A stretch of 64,000 nt of DNA, taken from the NCBI RefSeq assembly GCF_001659785.1, contig NZ_CP015961.1, positions 1,550,001 through 1,614,000 on the forward strand. The letters run 5' to 3'. Under the pieces are notes generated by a model, which worked only from the letters and a program-made list of their open reading frames with translations, did not search any database and was not told the DNA's origin. This DNA comes from Dietzia timorensis (lineage in GTDB: Bacteria > Actinomycetota > Actinomycetes > Mycobacteriales > Mycobacteriaceae). Positions 51,778 to 64,000 of this stretch are shown here, in pieces. Numbering within the stretch: the stretch's first letter is position 1; each line of letters starts with the position of its first letter. The position numbers were made by a program, and so were the translations under genes.

Positions 51778-52787
51778 ATGATTTCCGAGGGAAAGGACAC
51801 GGCCATGGGCGAGCCGACGGGGGAGAACGTCCTCGACTCCGCGCCGGGACGAAGCGCGGCGGCCGGCGCGGACGACGGCATCGCAGAGGTGTTGGAGGGG
51901 CTCTCGCCTTATGTTCGGGCAAACGTGCTCGTCGAGGCGCTGCCGTGGTTGAAGAAGTTCGGCGACAAGATCATCGTCATCAAATATGGCGGTAATGCGA
52001 TGGTCGATGCGCGCCTCAAGGCGGCATTCGCCGAGGACATGGTTTTCCTGCGCACGTGTGGGATGAAGCCAGTCGTCGTGCACGGCGGCGGACCCCAGAT
52101 CAACGCGATGCTCAGCAACCTGGGCATGGAGGGCGAGTTCCGCGGCGGGTTCCGTGTCACGACCCCGGAGGTGATGGAGGTCGTGCGGATGGTGCTGTTC
52201 GGCCAGGTCGGGCGAGAATTGGTCGGGCTCATCAACGCCCACGGGCCGTACGCGGTCGGAATTTCCGGTGAGGACGCCGGCTTGTTCACCGCCGAGAAGC
52301 GTTACGCGACGGTCGACGGGGAGCAGGTCGACATCGGGCTCGTGGGCAACGTCGTCGAGGTCAACCCGGGCGCGGTGATGGACATCATCGACTCCGGCAG
52401 GATCCCAGTCGTCTCCACGATCGCGCCGGGCCCCGGTGGGCAGGTCTACAACATCAATGCGGACACCGCCGCGGCCCCGCTCGCGACTGCGCTCGGCGCG
52501 GTGCGTCTGGTCATGCTCACCGACATCGAGGGTCTCTACGCGGATTGGCCGGACAGGTCCTCGTTGGTGTCATACCTCGGGTCCGAGCGTCTTCGTGAGC
52601 TTCTTCCGAGCCTCGCCTCGGGCATGATCCCGAAAATGGAGTCCTGCCTGCATGCGGTCGAGAACGGGGTGGAAGCCGCGCAGGTCATCGACGGGCGAAT
52701 TCCGCATTCGGTTCTGCTGGAGCTGCTCACCGAGGGCGGGATCGGGACGATGGTCACCAATGGAGATCACGACGTAAGGAAAAGGGC

Positions 52788-52791
<4 letters not shown>
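51778..52791 (+). CDS. argB: Acetylglutamate kinase
   Basis: ArgB phosphorylates N-acetylglutamate. The 337-residue protein has a non-conserved N-terminal extension of about 40 residues and then the amino-acid kinase core: [39 protein letters not shown] and [15 protein letters not shown]. An N-terminal helix before the core ([17 protein letters not shown]) is usual in arginine-sensitive, hexameric enzymes, so feedback by arginine is likely. ATG 51778 follows GAGGAC; ATG 51805 is an alternative. The stop overlaps argD by 4 bases. Confidence 0.96.
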
Positions 52792-54949
<2,158 letters not shown>

Positions 54950-54951
54950 GC

Positions 54952-55470
54952 ATGGCGGAGGCGACGGACGTGAACGACAGCACCGTGAGAGTGAAGCCGG
55001 CGTCGAAGGCGGCACGCCATGCCGTCATTGCGCAGATTCTCGACGGACAGGACGTGCGTAGCCAGAGCCAGCTCTCCGAGGCGCTGGAGCGCTCGGGGAT
55101 CGCCGTCACGATCGCGACCCTCAGCAGGGATCTCGACGAGCTCGGCGCGATCAAGATGCGCGCCGCGGACGGCGGCGTCGGGCGCTACGTACTTCCCGAG
55201 GACGGGCGACCGATCCACGGCGTGCACGGCGGCACCGACCGCCTGGGCAAGCTCCTCGGCGAGCTGATGACCAGCATGGACTTCAGTGGCAACACCGCGG
55301 TCCTCCGCACGCCGCCGGGCGCCGCGAACTTCCTCGCGAGCGCCATCGACAGAGCCAATCTTCCTGATGTCGTGGGATGCGTCGCCGGGGACGACACGAT
55401 CTTCGTGCTCGCCCGCGAACCCGTTACCGGCGAGCGCCTCGCCGAACTGCTCGCGCAGCTGGCACAGTAG
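54952..55470 (+). CDS. argR: Arginine repressor
   Basis: ArgR represses arginine genes as a hexamer with arginine. The 172-residue protein has an N-terminal winged-helix domain ([44 protein letters not shown]), with the SR.D.l signature, and a C-terminal oligomerisation and arginine-binding domain ([53 protein letters not shown]). It starts 2 bases after argF. It probably acts on the argC region and perhaps argG. Confidence 0.95.
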   Translation: MAEATDVNDSTVRVKPASKAARHAVIAQILDGQDVRSQSQLSEALERSGIAVTIATLSRDLDELGAIKMRAADGGVGRYVLPEDGRPIHGVHGGTDRLGKLLGELMTSMDFSGNTAVLRTPPGAANFLASAIDRANLPDVVGCVAGDDTIFVLAREPVTGERLAELLAQLAQ

Positions 55471-55475
55471 ACCGA

Positions 55476-55501
55476 ACGGCACGGGGTTTTCCTGGTGCCG
55501 T
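55476..55501 (+). terminator. Hairpin between argR and argG
   Basis: ACGGCAC pairs with GTGCCGT around a 12-base loop. It is a weak terminator or regulatory hairpin. It is followed by tandem ACAGATA repeats (55525-55531 and 55533-55539) before argG. Confidence 0.4.
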
Positions 55502-55562
55502 CATAATCGAAGTAACGAACTGATACAGATACACAGATATCTTTCGCAAAGGAGCTAATTCA

Positions 55563-58207
<2,645 letters not shown>

Positions 58208-58236
58208 CGAGACGCTCCACCTGAATCGGAATCACA

Positions 58237-58277
58237 ACGAGGCCTTCCCACGCGTTCGCTGCAGGGGGAGGCCTCGT
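58237..58277 (+). terminator. Hairpin terminator after argH
   Basis: ACGAGGCCTTCCC (58237-58249) pairs with 58265-58277 (one G-T pair) around a 15-base loop, followed by GCTTTCC. Confidence 0.6.
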
Positions 58278-58370
58278 GCTTTCCGAGAAACGCCGGGCGA
58301 AATTGCCGCCTTTGAACAGGAAAAACCGCCAATCCGAGCGAGGCTGTAAGCGGATGGAAATCCGACGACG

Positions 58371-58376
58371 TAACCT
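58371..58376 (+). promoter_or_regulatory. -10 box for leaderless Trm112-like gene
   Basis: TAACCT ends 7 bases before ATG 58384. Confidence 0.45.
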
Positions 58377-58383
58377 TGAGGCT

Positions 58384-58602
58384 ATGACTTCGCTTGATCC
58401 CCGCCTGCTCGAGATACTTGCGTGCCCAGTGGACCGTGGGCCGTTGTCCCCGGTCTCGGGCGACCGCCTATACAATCCGAGGCTTCATCTGATCTATCGC
58501 ATCGATGATGGGATTCCTGTGCTTCTGCGAGACGAAGCTCAAGAAGCCACGTCGGACGAGCAAAAGTCCTTGGCGGCCGAAATCGGCGATAGCAGCAACT
58601 AG
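58384..58602 (+). CDS. Trm112 family protein (UPF0434)
   Basis: The 72-residue protein begins TSLDPRLLEILACPVDRGPL, the typical ..lleiLaCP.crg.L start of Trm112-like proteins, and has LHLIYRIDDGIPVLLRDEA. Only one Cys is seen where zinc-binding members have several, so metal binding may be absent. In other organisms Trm112 activates methyltransferases. The gene precedes tyrS in the same direction. Longer in-frame readings upstream are not conserved. Confidence 0.82.
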   Translation: MTSLDPRLLEILACPVDRGPLSPVSGDRLYNPRLHLIYRIDDGIPVLLRDEAQEATSDEQKSLAAEIGDSSN

Positions 58603-58629
58603 CGGATCACGAGAGACCAATTCTTAGAC

Positions 58630-59913
58630 ATGACGAATTTCGACATAATTGACGACCTCCAATGGCGTGGCCTTATTGCCCAGTCCACGGATCTGGATGC
58701 GTTGTCGGAACACTTGAACAGGGGATCGATCTCGCTTTACGCGGGCTTCGATCCGACCGCGGACAGCTTGCACGCAGGCCACTTGGTTCCACTTTTGACC
58801 CTGCGGCGATTCCAACTGGCGGGGCATAAGCCGTACCTTCTTGCCGGTGGAGCTACCGGAATGATCGGCGATCCGCGGGATGTAGGCGAACGAGTCATGA
58901 ACTCGGCCGACACCGTAGCCGACTGGTCGGAGAAAATCGGCGGCCAGTTGGAGCGTTTCGTTGACTTTGACGACCCGAGTTCCGGGGCGATCATGGTCAA
59001 CAACATGCAGTGGACCGGTCACTTGACGGTAATCGAGTTCCTTCGAAACCTGGGCAAGCACTTTTCGTTGAACACGATGATCAGTAGGGATACCGTCAAA
59101 CGCCGATTGGACGGCGACGGAATCTCGTACACCGAGTTCAGCTATATGCTTCTACAAGCAAACGACTACCTGCAGTTGCGCCGGTCCGATAACGTCACGT
59201 TACAAATTGGCGGTTCGGACCAGTGGGGGAATATCGTTTCGGGCGTCGATCTGAATCGCAGGGTCGATAACGAATCCGTTCATGCCCTCACGGTTCCGCT
59301 GGTCACCACCGCCGACGGCAAGAAATTCGGTAAATCCACAGGTGGAGGCAGCCTGTGGCTCGATCCCGCCAAGACCAGCGCCTACACCTGGTACCAGTAC
59401 TTCCTCAATACTGCTGACGCCGACGTAGTGAAATTCCTCAAGTGGTTCACCTTCCTCGGGCGTGAGGAGATCTCCGAACTCGAAACAGCTACTGCGGAAA
59501 AGCCGCACATGAGGGCCGCTCAGCGGAAACTTGCACAAGAAATGACCGAGCTGGTTCATGGGCACTCTGCGGTGGAGAAGGTCGAGAGCGCTGCCAAGGC
59601 ACTATTTGGCAAGGGCGATCTCGGCACACTTGACCAATCGACCCTCGAAGCAGCTCTGCGAGAGACCGAAGTTGCCGAGGTGAAGGCGTCGTCGCCAGGC
59701 AACATCACCGAAATGTTGGTAGCCAGTGGACTTTGCGAAAGTAAGGGAGCGGCACGTCGGTCGATCGGGGAGAACGGCGTCGCGGTAAACAACCAGAAGA
59801 TTGCGGACTCCGAGTGGACTCCGAGCGATTCGGACTGGCTGCATGGCAACTGGCTCGTACTTCGTCGAGGAAAGAAGACCTTTGCCGGAGTACATCGGAT
59901 CGGCGACACGTAG
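58630..59913 (+). CDS. tyrS: Tyrosyl-tRNA synthetase
   Basis: TyrS charges tRNA-Tyr. The 427-residue class I enzyme has the HIGH-like HAGHLVPL after [20 protein letters not shown] for tyrosine and ATP, the KMSKS-like KKFGKSTGG and a C-terminal S4 RNA-binding domain ([27 protein letters not shown]). Codon use is less GC-biased than in the arginine genes. ATG 58630 is used; a terminator follows. Confidence 0.96.
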   Translation: MTNFDIIDDLQWRGLIAQSTDLDALSEHLNRGSISLYAGFDPTADSLHAGHLVPLLTLRRFQLAGHKPYLLAGGATGMIGDPRDVGERVMNSADTVADWSEKIGGQLERFVDFDDPSSGAIMVNNMQWTGHLTVIEFLRNLGKHFSLNTMISRDTVKRRLDGDGISYTEFSYMLLQANDYLQLRRSDNVTLQIGGSDQWGNIVSGVDLNRRVDNESVHALTVPLVTTADGKKFGKSTGGGSLWLDPAKTSAYTWYQYFLNTADADVVKFLKWFTFLGREEISELETATAEKPHMRAAQRKLAQEMTELVHGHSAVEKVESAAKALFGKGDLGTLDQSTLEAALRETEVAEVKASSPGNITEMLVASGLCESKGAARRSIGENGVAVNNQKIADSEWTPSDSDWLHGNWLVLRRGKKTFAGVHRIGDT

Positions 59914-59938
59914 GTATCCACAATCAAGTGCGCGAATA

Positions 59939-59973
59939 AGCGGCGGTCGGGACACCGGCCGCCGCTCGGTCTT
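59939..59973 (+). terminator. Intrinsic terminator after tyrS
   Basis: AGCGGCGGTCGG (59939-59950) pairs with 59955-59966 (one G-T pair), loop GACA, followed by CGGTCTTT. Confidence 0.75.
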
Positions 59974-60017
59974 TCAAGAGGCATCAAAATTGACGAAAAT
60001 CGTGTTTACCTGCCGAT

Positions 60018-60046
60018 TTGGTTCCTACTTCAAAGGTGTGTAACTT
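60018..60046 (+). promoter_or_regulatory. rRNA operon promoter 1
   Basis: TTGGTT (60018-60023), 17 bases, TAACTT (60041-60046). It is the most distal of three promoter-like elements before 16S. Confidence 0.5.
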
Positions 60047-60114
60047 AGTTGAGGCCGCAAGCGAGCGGGGCCGACCCGAAAGGGAAAGGTTCTTCTCAAC
60101 CGCGAAGTTCGGAC

Positions 60115-60143
60115 TTGACCAGAACAGGGAACGCGATTAAAGT
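60115..60143 (+). promoter_or_regulatory. rRNA operon promoter 2
   Basis: TTGACC (60115-60120), 17 bases, TAAAGT (60138-60143). It is the best match of the three to a housekeeping promoter. Confidence 0.65.
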
Positions 60144-60199
60144 AAGCGTTCCCAGCTCGGGGAGTCCAAACCCTGATTCTAACAGTTCACAACGACGAT

Positions 60200-60228
60200 T
60201 TGGTTCGTCGCGACGAGCTTGCTAGGCT
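60200..60228 (+). promoter_or_regulatory. rRNA operon promoter 3
   Basis: TTGGTT (60200-60205), 17 bases, TAGGCT (60223-60228). The -35 box is identical to that of promoter 1. Confidence 0.5.
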
Positions 60229-60474
60229 GGGGGAGTTGCTTCCGGGAGGTTGCGGCGGCCGGGAATGCGGGTTGGCCAGCGGTTTTGTTGGTTGATTGTG
60301 TTTCTGGGTGGTGTTTGAGAACTCAACAGTGTGTCTATGTAGTGATAGTGCCAAATTTTTTTTTGGTTGTCATCTCCTGTTTTTCCTCGTTTAGCGGGGG
60401 GTGACGTTTTTTATACAGGCCAGTTTTGGTTTGTTTTTTGGTTAGGGTTTGCTCTTTCTATATGGTTTAGAGCT
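60229..60474 (+). promoter_or_regulatory. 16S leader with antitermination-like motifs
   Basis: This is the transcribed leader. It contains GGTGTTTGAGAACT (60310-60323) followed by ACAGTG, a motif seen again before 23S, and TTGCTCTTTCT (about 60449-60459), a boxA-like element. T-rich sequence lies around 60355-60440. No ORF of note is present. Confidence 0.55.

Positions 60475-64000
<3,526 letters not shown>

Noticed and set aside
50309-51922. Long minus-strand open frame (537 codons) across argC and the argJ position
   Set aside because: Composition is that of an antisense GC-rich frame (Arg/Pro-rich), with no motif; argC on the plus strand is clear.

Overview
The window is a stretch of the core chromosome of a high-GC actinomycete, very probably order Mycobacteriales. 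The evidence is threefold: the gene order (hisF-hisI, trpE-trpC-trpB-trpA-lgt-pyk, polA, rpsA-coaE-uvrB, uvrA, infC-rpmI-rplT-trmH, pheS-pheT, argC to argH, tyrS) follows the backbone known from Mycobacterium and Corynebacterium; many genes have GTG starts or look leaderless; and the 16S rRNA is of actinobacterial type. The start of the 16S gene reads most like Dietzia or a close relative from memory. That genus call is an inference, since no database search was possible. I see no insertion sequence, integrase, phage gene or CRISPR array.

Layout. 1-1686: end of an inositol-monophosphatase-family gene, hisF, hisI and a small tautomerase. 1740-9790: trpE, a trp-associated membrane protein, trpC, trpB, trpA, lgt and pyk, ended by a clear terminator. 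9937-18398: a secreted M23 peptidase, two SRPBCC proteins, two PH-domain membrane proteins, a ketopantoate-reductase-family enzyme and a heterodimeric ABC exporter whose first gene carries an in-frame TAG. 18626-26984: a small unknown gene, a tRNA-Leu(CAA), polA, an HSL-type hydrolase, a glutamate/glutamine-type ABC uptake operon and a methyltransferase. 27232-39355: rpsA, coaE fused to a short UPF0157 domain, a DUF4185 secreted protein, uvrB, a universal stress protein, a lipoprotein, a HelD-like RNA polymerase motor, a DoxX protein and an MBL-fold hydrolase. 39620-50231: uvrA, DUF1844, infC-rpmI-rplT-trmH, pheS-pheT-thiD. 50300-58207: the arginine cluster. 58384-59913: Trm112-like protein and tyrS. 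60018-64000: rRNA promoters, 16S, a spacer without tRNA and the first half of 23S.

Most genes are housekeeping: amino-acid synthesis (His, Trp, Arg), translation (S1, IF3, L35, L20, Phe and Tyr tRNA synthetases), DNA repair (PolA, UvrA, UvrB) and envelope work (Lgt, M23 peptidase, DUF4185 protein, lipoproteins). Two places depart from the expected pattern. In the arginine operon the argJ position holds only a compact 140-residue ArgJ-like relic without the catalytic half, so the acetyl-recycling step must be done by another enzyme. In the ABC exporter one subunit has lost the P-loop but kept the signature motif, while its partner has kept the P-loop and lost the signature, so the pair can form only one canonical ATPase site; the first gene is also interrupted by a single stop codon. 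Other points of interest are a histone-H1-like tail on UvrA, a tRNA-Leu with a short variable region, an ATC start plus leader terminator for infC, and three evenly built promoters in front of the rRNA operon.
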